Notes: generated by a model from the letters alone, not told the origin. A DNA stretch of 64,000 bases from an uncultured Latescibacterota bacterium (GCA_958295785.1 OY282377.1:3660896-3724895); one strand, 5' to 3'. Shown: positions 48,991 to 58,346, counted from the first letter of the stretch. Numbers and translations are program-made.

Positions 48991-51133
48991 GCCTTTCCCG
49001 TTGGTGCAGGAAAGCGCGGACCAGCCTGAGTTCGTCGTAGGAATAGACGTCGCCGAGGAGGTTTTTGACCGGCGTCAGGGCCGTGCTGCTCGAGGTGTGG
49101 AAGGCGGTTTTGATTTTCTTGAAGTGTTCCAGCGGCGGCATCAATGGGCGGAGGTCCATGTCCTCACCCGCTAAAATCAGACGCTCTATGTGGCTGATGA
49201 CCGTGCGCTCGGCGAGGCCGCGCTGTTTTGCCATCTCTGCGATAGACAGCCCTTGGTGCAGCAGTTGCTTGGTCAGGTCGTAGGTCGAGCCTTTGCGCCG
49301 CGTGTTGCGATTCTTGCCGCGCTGTTGGGAGGGCAGGTTGCGTTCCGTCAAATTGTTCTGGCGGGCGTGGTCGCAAATGGCGGACAAGAACGCATCGCCC
49401 AACTGCGCCAATTTCACCGCGCCCACGCCGGAAATGCGGGACAGGTTCTCGCGGCTTTGGGGAATGTAATAGGCCATGTGCTGAAGCGTGGCATCGCTAA
49501 AAATGATATAGGGCGGCACGTTTTGTTCAGACGCAATGCGGCTTCGCAGCAGGCGCAGGTCATCAAAAAGGGCCCGATCATAGTCGCGTGTCGTGCGGCT
49601 CGAAGCCGTTGGTTCTTCCTCGCGCTTGCGCCGCGTGAGGGTTAGCTGTGCGCGATTTTTGAGAAAACTCCGCCCGGACTCTGTGACGCCCAGCGTGGGG
49701 TATTCTCGACCTTTTTTGTACAGGAGTTCCTGGGCGATCAGCAACCCTGCAATCTCTTTGAGGTCGTCATCCGAAAAGTCGTCGACAATGCCGTACACGC
49801 TGAGTTTGTCGTGCCCGAGTTCTCTGATGCGTTTGATATTTGCACCCCGCAACACCTGACTGACGTGACCGATGCCGAACCGCTCGTTTGTCCGCACGAC
49901 GGCTGACAGCATTTTTTGCGCGATGAGCGTGGCGTCGAACGTCTCTGTGGCAGCGAGGCAGACATCGCATCCCCCGCAATTTTCTTTGTCCCAATGTTGA
50001 CCGAAATAGTTTAACAGGTATTCTCGGCGGCACGTTTGCAACTCGCAAAACGCGATGGTCTGCGCCAGTTTCTCCAGCGCGTTTTGCCGCTCGGTCTCAT
50101 CTGCAATTTGGTCGAGAAAAAAGTCGTGCTTTATCTTGTCGCCATAAGAGTAGAACAAAACGCAATCGCTGGGCAAGCCATCGCGCCCGGCTCTGCCCGT
50201 TTCCTGATAATAGCCCTCCAAAGACTTGGGCAAATCGTAGTGGACGATCAGGCGGATGTCGGATTTGTCTATGCCCATGCCAAAGGCGATAGTCGCCACA
50301 ATGATGGGCACTTCGTCGCGGATGAATTTCTCCTGCGTTTGGCTTCGCACATCGTGTTCTAGGCCCGCGTGATAGGGCAGCGCGTGAAATCCCTCGTCAC
50401 TGAGCCCTGCGGCCACCGCCTCTGTATCCTTGCGGGAAAAGCAGTAGATGATGGCCGATTCGCCCCGATATTTTTCGAGCAGATCCAAAAGCGCGTCAAA
50501 GGTGTTTCGCTTGGGGCGCACCGCGTACTCGAGATTGGCGCGGTCAAAGCTGGCGATGAATTTTTGCGGATCGCGCAGGTCGAGGTGCGCGACAATATCC
50601 TCGCGCACCCGCTCGGTGGCCGTGGCGGTCAGCGCGATAAAAGGCACATGCGACAGGCTGCGCCGCAGGTCGCCCAAGGTGCGGTAATCCGGGCGGAAAT
50701 CGTGCCCCCATTCGGAAATACAATGCGCTTCATCCACCGCCACGAGGCTGACATCAAGCGTTCTTAAAAAATTTCTGAACCCCGGCAAAGCCAGTCTTTC
50801 GGGAGCGATGTACAGGATTTTGAGCACGCGCTGTTGCGCGAGGGCTTGAACGCGGCGCATCTCGGCATACGATAGGGTGCTGTTGATAAACGCCGCTACA
50901 ACGCCATTGGATTTCAGGGCATCCACTTGGTCTTTCATCAGGGCAATCAGCGGCGAGACCACCAGCGTCAGCCCGTCGAACCGCAGCGCGGGCAACTGAT
51001 AGCACAAAGACTTGCCCCCGCCCGTGGGCATAATCACCAGCGCGTCCCGGCGTTTTATCACGCTGGCGATGATCTCTTCCTGAAGCGGAAGAAAATCGTC
51101 ATAACCGAAGTATTTTTTTAGGAGATCGAGCAT
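48962..51133 (-). CDS. recQ: ATP-dependent DNA helicase RecQ
   Basis: A 723-residue 3'-5' helicase for recombination and repair. Motif 0/I: LPLQEEIIASVIKRRDALVI with MPTGGGKS; DEAH in AVDEAHCISEWGHDFRPDY; motif III ALTATATERV; motif V/VI TIAFGMGIDKSDIR and YYQETGRAGRDG. Then the RQC zinc site (C-x-x-C in CELQTCRREYLLNYFG; NCGGCDVCL), a winged helix, an HRDC domain (FDDLRLLRSRIASEQNVPPYI) and a C-terminal HTH (TKQLLHQGLSIAEMAKQRGL). The C-terminal tail is repeat-derived. No operon partner; ordinary housekeeping gene. Confidence 0.95.
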   Translation of the reverse strand: MLDLLKKYFGYDDFLPLQEEIIASVIKRRDALVIMPTGGGKSLCYQLPALRFDGLTLVVSPLIALMKDQVDALKSNGVVAAFINSTLSYAEMRRVQALAQQRVLKILYIAPERLALPGFRNFLRTLDVSLVAVDEAHCISEWGHDFRPDYRTLGDLRRSLSHVPFIALTATATERVREDIVAHLDLRDPQKFIASFDRANLEYAVRPKRNTFDALLDLLEKYRGESAIIYCFSRKDTEAVAAGLSDEGFHALPYHAGLEHDVRSQTQEKFIRDEVPIIVATIAFGMGIDKSDIRLIVHYDLPKSLEGYYQETGRAGRDGLPSDCVLFYSYGDKIKHDFFLDQIADETERQNALEKLAQTIAFCELQTCRREYLLNYFGQHWDKENCGGCDVCLAATETFDATLIAQKMLSAVVRTNERFGIGHVSQVLRGANIKRIRELGHDKLSVYGIVDDFSDDDLKEIAGLLIAQELLYKKGREYPTLGVTESGRSFLKNRAQLTLTRRKREEEPTASSRTTRDYDRALFDDLRLLRSRIASEQNVPPYIIFSDATLQHMAYYIPQSRENLSRISGVGAVKLAQLGDAFLSAICDHARQNNLTERNLPSQQRGKNRNTRRKGSTYDLTKQLLHQGLSIAEMAKQRGLAERTVISHIERLILAGEDMDLRPLMPPLEHFKKIKTAFHTSSSTALTPVKNLLGDVYSYDELRLVRAFLHQRERRKATADEHR

Positions 51134-51280
51134 AAGAAGGTGAGACGAAATTGATTTGATATTAACCTATATACTGGGACCCCCTCAGCATATCAGCAAA
51201 TATTGGGTTACAACTGGCCGGTTCATCTACGAAGTGCGTCGGGTTTTGGGGTTGGTTGGGCGGCGACTGACCCCTGACCA

Positions 51281-52450
51281 CTATCCGCTGACTTTCACCA
51301 GAGCCACCGCCTGCGCTGCCATGCCTTCTTCGCGGCCGACAAACCCCATCTGTTCGGTTGTCGTCGCCTTGACCGAGACGCAATTGACCGGAACGCCCAA
51401 TGCCCGCGCCATATTTTCGCGCATGCGTGCAATATGCGGCGCCAGCTTTGGGCGTTGGGCCATCACCGTGGCATCTACATTGATCACCCGCGCCTGCGAT
51501 TCTTTGAGGAGGTCGCCCACGCGAGCGAGCAAAACGAGACTCGAAATATCTTTGTACGCCGCATCTGTATCGGGAAAAAGCTGCCCAATATCGCCTGCGC
51601 CCAGCGCGCCCAACACAGCGTCTATGACAACGTGGATCAACACATCGGCATCCGAGTGCCCGAGCAACCCTTTCTCGTGCGGGATATGCACGCCCCCCAA
51701 AATCAGGGGCCTGCCTGCCACGAGCCGATGCGCGTCATAGCCCTGGCCCATTCGCAATGCGGGTGTTATGTCGCCGCGTTTCTCCAAGATATGCAATCCC
51801 AAGTTGAGGTCTTCGGGCGATGTAATTTTGATATTGTCCCATTGCCCGGGCACAATGACCACGGCCGCGCCCAATCGCTCGACTAGGGCCGCATCGTCCG
51901 TGCCCGCATAGCCCGATTCACGCGCTGATCGATGGGCGCGGCAGATCACATCGCGGCGAAATACCTGTGGCGTCTGCACGGTTCGCAAGGTCGATCTATC
52001 CAGAGTTTCTGCGACCTGATCCCCACGCACGCGCTTGATCGTATCGGTGACAGGCGTGCCCAAAACCGCGGCGCCGCATTCAGCCGCTGCCAACACCACG
52101 GCATTGATATCCTCTGCCCTCACAAACGCCCGCGCGCCATCGTGGACGGCAACCACACCCGCGGTTGCCGGAATCGCTCGCAATCCACTCGCAACAGAAT
52201 TTTGACGTTCGGCTCCGCCGGCCACCACATCGACAACTTTGGGAAATCGCTGCCCGCCAAACTGTGCGCGACACGCATCAACCACCTCGCGCCCCACCAC
52301 GAGCACAACGCGATCAATGCGGTCTGCGCGTTCAAACGCCATCAGCGTCCAGGTCAACACGGGCCGCCCGGCGAGGTCGAGAAACTGCTTTGGAACCTGC
52401 GTGCCCATCCGCTTTCCCGATCCTGCGGCGAGAACAATGGCGTAGTTCAT
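51281..52450 (-). CDS. ispDF: Bifunctional IspD-IspF (MEP pathway)
   Basis: A 389-residue fusion catalysing two non-consecutive steps of isoprenoid synthesis. Residues 1-225: MEP cytidylyltransferase (IspD) with VLAAGSGKRMGTQVPKQFLD, VVAGGAERQNSVASGL, VHDGARAFV and TDTIKRV. Residues 230-389: MECDP synthase (IspF) with GQGYDAHRL (metal-binding D-x-H), GGVHIPHEKGLLGHSDADVL, LFPDTD and VSVKATTTEQMGFVGREEGM. Fusion is known in many alpha- and epsilon-proteobacteria and elsewhere. ATG at 52450. The 5' and 3' flanks hold repeats. Confidence 0.96.
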   Translation of the reverse strand: MNYAIVLAAGSGKRMGTQVPKQFLDLAGRPVLTWTLMAFERADRIDRVVLVVGREVVDACRAQFGGQRFPKVVDVVAGGAERQNSVASGLRAIPATAGVVAVHDGARAFVRAEDINAVVLAAAECGAAVLGTPVTDTIKRVRGDQVAETLDRSTLRTVQTPQVFRRDVICRAHRSARESGYAGTDDAALVERLGAAVVIVPGQWDNIKITSPEDLNLGLHILEKRGDITPALRMGQGYDAHRLVAGRPLILGGVHIPHEKGLLGHSDADVLIHVVIDAVLGALGAGDIGQLFPDTDAAYKDISSLVLLARVGDLLKESQARVINVDATVMAQRPKLAPHIARMRENMARALGVPVNCVSVKATTTEQMGFVGREEGMAAQAVALVKVSG

Positions 52451-52454
52451 GGCG

Positions 52455-52848
52455 AGTAGCTTTCAGCGATTGGCGATCACGGATTAAACGGATTACGCGG
52501 ATGAAAGGCGAGATTTCAACCCTTCGTTTATCCCTGCATATCGGGACAGTCTCATAATTCGCTTTCCTCAACAATCGCGGATGAAAGGCGAGATGGAAGT
52601 TTAGCCACAAAAGGCACAAAATGCGACATCAACCGTAGGGACAGGCCCCCGTGCCTGTCTTCGCATCCAACCATAAAATCAGTGGTCAGTTCCCGTCCAG
52701 CCCGAGACGGGAAACCGTAGGGGCACGGCCCCGTGCTCGCCCGCAGTGTGTGTAGGGGCGATGCCCCCGTGCTCGCCCAAAGATACAAGAGGCAAGACAG
52801 GTACGGAGACCAACGCATCCCGACAGCCGTGCGGAGGACACCCATCGG
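52455..52848. repeat. Cluster of dispersed repeats between ispDF and hicB
   Basis: Contains GATTAAACGGATTACGCGGA, GATGAAAGGCGAGAT twice, GTAGGGACAGGCCCCCGTGC (52637), a TCAGTGGTCAGT unit (52679), two GTAGGGGC palindromes (52718 and 52755) and AAAGATACAAGAGG. I see no gene. Confidence 0.8.
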
Positions 52849-53142
52849 TTAGGCAGATACCGCAACCGCCGTGCGTGCGGGCAGGGCTTCGACAACGATG
52901 AGTGCCATCGCATCGCCGGCGTCGGGATGGGATAGAATCGCGTCGGCAGAACTGGGCGCGGGGATCGCATCGCCATCTTCGGCGAGGCCCTCGAGGTGGA
53001 GGGCAAGGGCTTCGGCGGCCATTTCTCGCGCCTCTTCAAGCGTGCGCCCGGCCGTAATACAACCGGGCAGATCCGGGAAACTCACCCCGTAGTCGCTATC
53101 TATTTCCTTATGAACCAAGCCCATGTAAGTGCAGGCCATCAT
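52849..53142 (-). CDS. hicB: HicB-family antitoxin
   Basis: A 97-residue antitoxin with the partial RNase-H fold: YMGLVHKEIDSDYGVSFPDL, PGCITAGRTLEEAREMAAEAL. It binds and blocks HicA. Tandem ATGs at 53142 and 53139 follow GAGGAG. It lies 8 bases after hicA on the same strand. Nearly the whole gene is duplicated upstream at 53404-53715. Confidence 0.9.
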   Translation of the reverse strand: MMACTYMGLVHKEIDSDYGVSFPDLPGCITAGRTLEEAREMAAEALALHLEGLAEDGDAIPAPSSADAILSHPDAGDAMALIVVEALPARTAVAVSA

Positions 53143-53150
53143 CTTTCTCC

Positions 53151-53339
53151 TCAGCGCAAGCGAATCCCCGATTGCCTTGCGATGTTCCTCAATGTCCCGG
53201 CTGGAATATCGCGTCTCGGGTGCGGCACTGTGACCGTCCCTGTTTTTTCATTGTGTTTTAGCTGGTGATGCGATCCGCGAATACGCACAATTTTCCAGCC
53301 ATCCGCACGCAATATGCCCAAAACCGTTCGACTGTCCAT
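53151..53339 (-). CDS. hicA: HicA-family mRNA interferase toxin
   Basis: A 62-residue dsRNA-binding-like toxin: SRTVLGILRADGWKIVRIRG then SHHQLKHNEKTGTVTVPHP (catalytic His in GSHHQLKH) and GTLRNIARQSGIRLR. It cleaves mRNA independently of ribosomes when free of HicB. Start at 53339. Paired with hicB 8 bases downstream; a truncated relic of a second hicA precedes the duplicate hicB. Confidence 0.9.
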   Translation of the reverse strand: MDSRTVLGILRADGWKIVRIRGSHHQLKHNEKTGTVTVPHPRRDIPAGTLRNIARQSGIRLR

Positions 53340-53403
53340 TGTGTTGGCAACGCTTGAGAATTAGGCGGATACCGCAACCGCCGTGCGCGCGGGCAGGGCT
53401 CAA

Positions 53404-53715
53404 TCAGAATCGGCCCGCATTGCCATTCGCGCCCGCAACCGCCGTGCGCGCGGGCAGGGCTTCGACAACGATGAGTGCCATCGCATCGCTGGCGTCGGGA
53501 TGGGATAGAATCGCGTCGGCAGAACTGGGCGCGGGGATCGCATCGCCATCTTCGGCGAGGCCCTCGAGGTGGAGGGCAAGGGCTTCGGCGGCCATTTCTC
53601 GCGCCTCTTCGAGCGTGCGCCCGGCCGTAATACAACCGGGCAAATCGGGAAAATGGACGCAGTAATCGCTGTCGGGTTCTTTCTCCACCAAGCTTATGTA
53701 CGTTCGCCACATCAT
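53404..53715 (-). CDS. Duplicate HicB-family antitoxin without an intact toxin
   Basis: A 103-residue near-copy of the hicB at 52849: WRTYISLVEKEPDSDYCVHF, then PDLPGCITAGRTLEEAREM identical; the C-terminus diverges (TAVAGANGNAGRF). After its stop, bases 53363-53400 repeat the last codons of hicB once more (LPARTAVAVSA), so the 3' end has been rearranged. ATG at 53715 (or 53712) with AGGAG 3-6 bases upstream. Can protect against the intact HicA if still functional. Confidence 0.85.
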   Translation of the reverse strand: MMWRTYISLVEKEPDSDYCVHFPDLPGCITAGRTLEEAREMAAEALALHLEGLAEDGDAIPAPSSADAILSHPDASDAMALIVVEALPARTAVAGANGNAGRF

Positions 53716-53717
53716 AA

Positions 53718-53800
53718 ACTCCTCAGCGCAGTCGGGTTCCGGATTGTCTTTTTTCTTCGTAGCATGCCAGTTGTGAGATCGCGTCTCGGATTTAGCTATC
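53718..53800 (-). pseudogene. Truncated hicA remnant
   Basis: Directly before the duplicate hicB the frame reads RDAISQLACYEEKRQSGTRL R and stop, matching the C-terminus and spacing of hicA (QSGIRLR). The catalytic part is replaced by repeat sequence. Confidence 0.6.
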
Positions 53801-54085
53801 AGCTTCAGCCCCCGCCCCAAGCGATGTATGGGCTTACCGCTTGGGGGGCTGACAAATACAAGACACTCACCGTTCTGCCATCTTGCGTTTGCCATCTCGT
53901 ATCTTTGGGCAGGCACAGGGGCCTGCCCCTACATTTTCACCTCTTGTCTTTTGCGTCTGTTGACAGGACGCGCTACTTGCTGGACTCGCACGGCACAGGG
54001 GCCGCGCCCCTACATTTTCATCTACGTTCATCTACAGGTCGCTTTTGGGCCGGATGAGCGGGGACTGACCACTAACCCTTGCTTC
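53801..54085. repeat. Dispersed repeats between hicAB copy and the enolase-superfamily gene
   Basis: Holds GGGGCAGGCACAGGGGCC-like variants near 53908-53935 and 53993-54013, TTCATCTACGTTCATCTACA and a GGGACTGACCACTAACC unit. A GCGGTAAGCCCATACATCG unit (minus strand, about 53818-53840) recurs near 33480. No gene seen. Confidence 0.7.
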
Positions 54086-55267
54086 TCACGCCTTATACCG
54101 ATCCTGTTCTCGCTTGGCCCAGTCCGCATTGACAAACATATTCAAGCCGGGATCGGCGTAGATGCCATTTATTTTTTTGCCCTCGTGTTGGCGCAAGAAA
54201 TCGATGTCGATCTCCACGCCCCAGCCTGGGCCGGTGGGCAATTCAAAATGACCATCCACAACTTCGGGATACGGCGTTCCAGCGCGTTTGACGTGCTCGT
54301 CTGCAAAATCGTTAAAATGCTCGAGGACTTTGCCATTGCGTAGGGTTGCCATCAAGTGAAGGGTCGCAACGGTGGTGACAATCCCCCCTACATTGTGCGG
54401 GGCGACCATCACGTTGTAGGTCTCGGCAGTGGAGGCGATTTTCTTGGTCTCCAACAATCCGCCACACTGGTTCAAATCCGGTTGGATGATATCTACCACG
54501 CGCATGGGAAACAGGTCTCGAAATTCCGCGGCCTTGTAAAGCCGTTCTCCGGTCGCAATGGGAATGGACGTATGCTGCGCCACCTTGGTCAACGCGCCCA
54601 AATCCTCCGGCCGAGTCGGTTCTTCAATCCACCCTGGGCGCAAGTGCATAATTGCGCGGGCGATCTCGATGGCCTGATGCGGCGCGAACCGACCGTGCAT
54701 CTCCACAAAAATCTGCACCCTGTCACCCACTGCGCCATGCACGGCCTCGATCAAGTCTATGGACCTAAAAAACTCGTCTCGCGTCAGTTCCAGATTGCCA
54801 TTGCCAAACGGATCGAATTTCAAGCCGATGTATCCGCGGTCCACCACCTTTCGCGCTACTTCTGCGAATGCCTCGGGCGACCGCTCCACAGTGTACCAGC
54901 CATTGGCGTACGCGGGCACGCGCGATACGACCTTGCCGCCGATCAAATTGTACACGGGCTGATGGGTCAATTTGCCAATGCAATCCCAACACGCCATTTC
55001 CACCAATGCCAAGCCCGTCATCACCACTTCGCCCGGCACGCCGAAATCGAGGAGCGTGAATCGGCGATACAGATCTTCGATATCGTACACATCGTGCCCA
55101 ATAAAATGATGCTGCGTATCCCTCAAAAATTCCAGCACCGTATGCGTTTTGCCCAAAACGCGCGCTTCGCCAACCCCGCGCGTGCCGTCTGCCAATTCGA
55201 TAAACAAATACGTCAAATTGCGCCAGGGTGTCCCCAGCACGTACGTTTCATAGCGTTTGATTTTCAA
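54086..55267 (-). CDS. Mandelate racemase/muconate lactonizing enzyme family (enolase superfamily) dehydratase
   Basis: A 393-residue sugar-acid dehydratase-like enzyme. N-terminal capping domain, then the barrel: base in GYIGLKFDPFGNG (KxD), metal ligands in FVEMHGRF, WIEEPTRP and IATGERLY, and the His base in VMVAPHNVGG. The pattern resembles D-galactonate dehydratase-like members. It takes a proton alpha to a carboxylate; the substrate is unproven. Start ATG at 55267 (MKIKRYETYVLG). It follows queA by about 35 bases on the same strand, probably co-transcribed by chance. Confidence 0.92.
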   Translation of the reverse strand: MKIKRYETYVLGTPWRNLTYLFIELADGTRGVGEARVLGKTHTVLEFLRDTQHHFIGHDVYDIEDLYRRFTLLDFGVPGEVVMTGLALVEMACWDCIGKLTHQPVYNLIGGKVVSRVPAYANGWYTVERSPEAFAEVARKVVDRGYIGLKFDPFGNGNLELTRDEFFRSIDLIEAVHGAVGDRVQIFVEMHGRFAPHQAIEIARAIMHLRPGWIEEPTRPEDLGALTKVAQHTSIPIATGERLYKAAEFRDLFPMRVVDIIQPDLNQCGGLLETKKIASTAETYNVMVAPHNVGGIVTTVATLHLMATLRNGKVLEHFNDFADEHVKRAGTPYPEVVDGHFELPTGPGWGVEIDIDFLRQHEGKKINGIYADPGLNMFVNADWAKREQDRYKA

Positions 55268-55302
55268 GTTGATACTCCTTTTGAACGGTCAGCTAAAAGC
55301 TC

Positions 55303-56340
55303 TTACACCACCAGCATCGCGTCGCCATAACTGTAAAACCGATACGCCTCGCGCACGGCTTCTCGGTACGCACGCATCGCAAAATCGCGCCCCATGAAGG
55401 CTGCGACGAGCATGAGCAATGTCGATTCTGGCAAATGAAAATTGGTAATCAGACCATCCACCATGCGAAAATCGCAGGGCGGATAGATGAATAGGCGCGT
55501 CCAGCCCGAACCGGGTTTCAGGTGCCAACGCGATCCGACTTTGACAGCCGCAGACTCGAGTGTTCGCACCGCTGTCGTTCCCACTGCAATGACGCGGCCG
55601 CCGCGTGCCCGGCACTGGTTGACGACTTTCGCCGCGCCTTCATCCACCTGCCAAAATTCCGCATCCATTTTGTGATCGCGCACATCTTCTGCCTTCACGG
55701 GCTTAAATGTACCCGGCCCAACGTGTAGTAAAACCCGCGCAATGCCCACGCCCAATGCTTCGATTCGCGCAAGGAGATCGGGGGTAAAATGAAGCCCCGC
55801 AGTGGGGGCGGCAACCGAGCCGCGCACGCGCGCGTAAACCGTCTGATACCGCTTTTTGTCCGCTGTGTTATCCGCCCGTCGAATATAGGGCGGCAGTGGC
55901 ACATGCCCATGGGTTTGTATCAGATCATCCAACGCGCCTTGGCCCTCAAACCGCACGCGGCGGTTGCCCGAATCCAAGACGTCTTCGACGACAGCGATCA
56001 GGTCGGATCCCTCAAATGCAACCCGAGCACCCACCCGCAATCGGCGGGCGGGCCGCGCCATTATTTCCCAGCAATCGCCATCCGGGCGCAACAGCAAAAC
56101 CTCGATAGCGCCGCCTGTGCCTGGGCGATACCCCTTCAGCCGTGCGGGGAATACCCGCGTCTCGTTCAACACCAAACAATCGCCCGCCCGCAAAAATTCG
56201 GGCAGGTCGCAAAATATTCGATGGGCTATCGTCCCCTGTGCGCGATCCACCACCATGAAACGCGACCCATCGCGCTCGGGCGATGGGTGTTGGGCGATCA
56301 GATGTTCGGGCAAGGCATAGTAAAAATCAGAACGCTTCAC
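55303..56340 (-). CDS. queA: tRNA S-adenosylmethionine:ribosyltransferase-isomerase
   Basis: A 345-residue enzyme that moves ribosyl from SAM to preQ1-tRNA to make epoxyqueuosine. Family signatures: FYYALPEHLIAQHPSPERDG, LVLNETRVFPARLKG, RRADNTADKKRYQTVYA, VAAPTAGLHFTPDLL, LHVGPGTFKPVKAEDV, GWTRLFIYPPCDFRMVDGLI and TNFHLPESTLLMLVAAFMG. Full length. It lies 16 bases after a phyH gene on the same strand. Confidence 0.97.
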   Translation of the reverse strand: MKRSDFYYALPEHLIAQHPSPERDGSRFMVVDRAQGTIAHRIFCDLPEFLRAGDCLVLNETRVFPARLKGYRPGTGGAIEVLLLRPDGDCWEIMARPARRLRVGARVAFEGSDLIAVVEDVLDSGNRRVRFEGQGALDDLIQTHGHVPLPPYIRRADNTADKKRYQTVYARVRGSVAAPTAGLHFTPDLLARIEALGVGIARVLLHVGPGTFKPVKAEDVRDHKMDAEFWQVDEGAAKVVNQCRARGGRVIAVGTTAVRTLESAAVKVGSRWHLKPGSGWTRLFIYPPCDFRMVDGLITNFHLPESTLLMLVAAFMGRDFAMRAYREAVREAYRFYSYGDAMLVV

Positions 56341-56356
56341 GGCGCGAGTTCATTTC

Positions 56357-57145
56357 CTATTCAAAGCCTTCAAAAAGCGATGGGAAGTGGCGATGGGGTT
56401 CGGCTGGACCTCGGAAGAGGATTTGCTGGCGCGGCGTCAGTGCGGTATGGGTCGGCGGCTGTACGCGTTTGGGACGCCATGCGGTTTGCGACACGCAATA
56501 TTTGTAGAGCAATGAGCGGCGTTGGTGCGCGGCAGTCCACGCGGAGGTGCCGTGCGTCAGGGCCTCGGTGAATAAAATCGCAGACCCCGCAGGCGCGTGG
56601 GGGATGATCACATAAGGCGATTCTTCGGGCGCGTCAAAGATCTTTTGGGGCAATCTGTAATGGCTTTTGTGGCTGCCGGGAATGCAGCAAAAGCCCCCGT
56701 GATCCGGCCCCGCGTCTGTGAGGCTCCACGCGACGACCATGAACCCGTCGGTTATTTCGTGCTTGGGAAAGTGAAAGTACTCGCCCTGCACCGAGTTGGC
56801 AATGGGCGACATCGCGCCGTAGTCCGCGTGCAGGCGTCCCCTTTTCATGCCCGCTTTCATATACATGCCATAGAGGCGGTCAAGGCGAAAGCAATCGCCC
56901 AATCTGGCGCGCAAAATGGGCATGATCTTCGGGTGGTCAAGAAGGTCGCAAAAGGGTTTGCCCCATTGCAAAAAACCCGGCCCATCTGGCGCGCTGCCAA
57001 ATCGCTGGGCCTTTCCCGGCGGGGGCAACTGTTGCTGGTTAAACAGGGCGTTGAGCGTTGCAACTTCGTCCGCGCTCAAGGCGTTCTCAACCACGAGATA
57101 GCCCTGCAAGTCGAGCAGGTACTGCTGTGTTTCGAGGTCTTCCAT
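56357..57145 (-). CDS. Phytanoyl-CoA dioxygenase (PhyH) family protein
   Basis: A 262-residue Fe(II)/2-oxoglutarate dioxygenase. Residues: QGYLVVENALSADEVATLNA, the iron site H-x-D in GRLHADYGAM, second half with CCIPGSHKSHY and the distal His in ALTHGTSAWTAAHQRRSLLY followed by the oxoglutarate-binding Arg. PhyH proteins hydroxylate varied small molecules and expand greatly in uncultured marine lineages. ATG at 57145 follows AGGAGG by about 5 bases. It has its own promoter and may co-transcribe queA. Confidence 0.92.
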   Translation of the reverse strand: MEDLETQQYLLDLQGYLVVENALSADEVATLNALFNQQQLPPPGKAQRFGSAPDGPGFLQWGKPFCDLLDHPKIMPILRARLGDCFRLDRLYGMYMKAGMKRGRLHADYGAMSPIANSVQGEYFHFPKHEITDGFMVVAWSLTDAGPDHGGFCCIPGSHKSHYRLPQKIFDAPEESPYVIIPHAPAGSAILFTEALTHGTSAWTAAHQRRSLLYKYCVSQTAWRPKRVQPPTHTALTPRQQILFRGPAEPHRHFPSLFEGFE

Positions 57146-57232
57146 GATGTCCTCCTGGGCTTGACGTCAAGGGTGCGATAGGATGCGTTCACGGTGCGTC
57201 CCATGGGTGACAATGTGAATTGCTACTCCGCA

Positions 57233-57261
57233 ATAATACCAATGGATTTCGCCATTGACAA
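57233..57261 (-). promoter_or_regulatory. Promoter of the phyH-queA unit with a palindrome in the spacer
   Basis: Minus strand: TTGTCA (57256-57261), 17-base spacer, TATTAT (57233-57238). CAATGG and CCATTG form a 6-base inverted repeat (57240-57257) between the boxes, a possible operator. Confidence 0.6.
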
Positions 57262-57287
57262 GGCGTATTCTATTTTTTAAAAATCAC

Positions 57288-58331
57288 TTACCACTGGACT
57301 TCGCCCGCGAAATCCACGCTTTTTGTGCCTTTGACAATTTGCCCGATGGGGTATGCGCGACACCCCGCGCTGTTTAGGTGTGAGAGGATCCGGGCGACAG
57401 CCTCTCGCGTGCAGACGAGGGCCATCCCCACACCGAGATTAAATGTTCGCAGCATATCGGCTTCTGCAACCGAACCCTCTGCGCGAATCGTTTTGAACGC
57501 GGGGAGCACTTGGATGGCAGGCAGGTCAATTCTGGCGTTTAGGGTCTCGGGAAGAATGCGGGAGAGATTGTCCCGAATGCCGCCGCCTGTGATATGGGCT
57601 ATGCCTTTCAACCCCTCGTCTTGAAACAATCCCTCAATGGCTTTGTAATAGCACAGGTGGGGACGCATAATCGCGTCGAGAAATGAGACGCCCTGTATCT
57701 TCCGATCTTTCAATTCTGGCTTGCGCTTCAACAATGCCCTGACAAGCGTGTAGCCATTGGTATGAAGCCCGTTGGACGCGAGCGCGAGAACCGCGTCTCC
57801 CGCTTCAATCGCGGCGCCGTCGATAATATGATCCTTATCGACAACCCCAATCGCCGACGCGCTGAGAATGTACACCCCGTCTTCGACAACCCCTGGCTGA
57901 ACAGATGTTTCCCCGCCTGTCAACGCACATCCCTGCGCCTCGCAGGCATCGGCAATACCGCGCACGAGTGTTCTTACAACCGCGGGTTCGAGTTTGCCAC
58001 AGACGATACAATTTTGCACATAAAACGGGTCCGCGCCCATCGCGATGATGTCGTTGATCAAGTGGTTGACCAAGTCATGGGCAATAGACCTAATCCGCCC
58101 GTGTTCAAACGCCAATTTTTGCTTTGAACCCGGCTCTTCGGTTTTTAGGACGAGAACCGGGTGGTCATACCCCTCAAAACGACCATCGACCAAACTGCCG
58201 AACGCCCCGAGTTGATTCAATACCCGCGCATCGCCGCGCCCCACATGGGAGGCGATATGCTTTTTGACCGCATCTGTTTCGTCGATATTGACGCCGCTTT
58301 TCGCATAAGATAAAGACAGATCGTTCGACAC
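57288..58331 (-). CDS. purM: Phosphoribosylformylglycinamidine cyclo-ligase (AIR synthase)
   Basis: A 347-residue purine-synthesis enzyme (FGAM to AIR, ATP-dependent). YAKSGVNIDETDAVKKHIAS, GSLVDGRFEGYDHPVLVLKT, NDIIAMGADPFYVQNCIVCG, CALTGGETSVQPG, ALASNGLHTNGYTLVRALL, IAHITGGGIRDNLSRILPE and FNLGVGMALVC. The start is the ATG at 58331. It lies in a minus-strand series but 140 bases from phyH with a promoter between. Ordinary member. Confidence 0.96.
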   Translation of the reverse strand: MSNDLSLSYAKSGVNIDETDAVKKHIASHVGRGDARVLNQLGAFGSLVDGRFEGYDHPVLVLKTEEPGSKQKLAFEHGRIRSIAHDLVNHLINDIIAMGADPFYVQNCIVCGKLEPAVVRTLVRGIADACEAQGCALTGGETSVQPGVVEDGVYILSASAIGVVDKDHIIDGAAIEAGDAVLALASNGLHTNGYTLVRALLKRKPELKDRKIQGVSFLDAIMRPHLCYYKAIEGLFQDEGLKGIAHITGGGIRDNLSRILPETLNARIDLPAIQVLPAFKTIRAEGSVAEADMLRTFNLGVGMALVCTREAVARILSHLNSAGCRAYPIGQIVKGTKSVDFAGEVQW

Positions 58332-58346
58332 GGTGTTCCTCCCGAT

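Noticed and set aside
48962-51133. RecQ as part of a defence system
   Set aside because: It has the full housekeeping RecQ layout, including RQC and HRDC domains, and no defence genes beside it.
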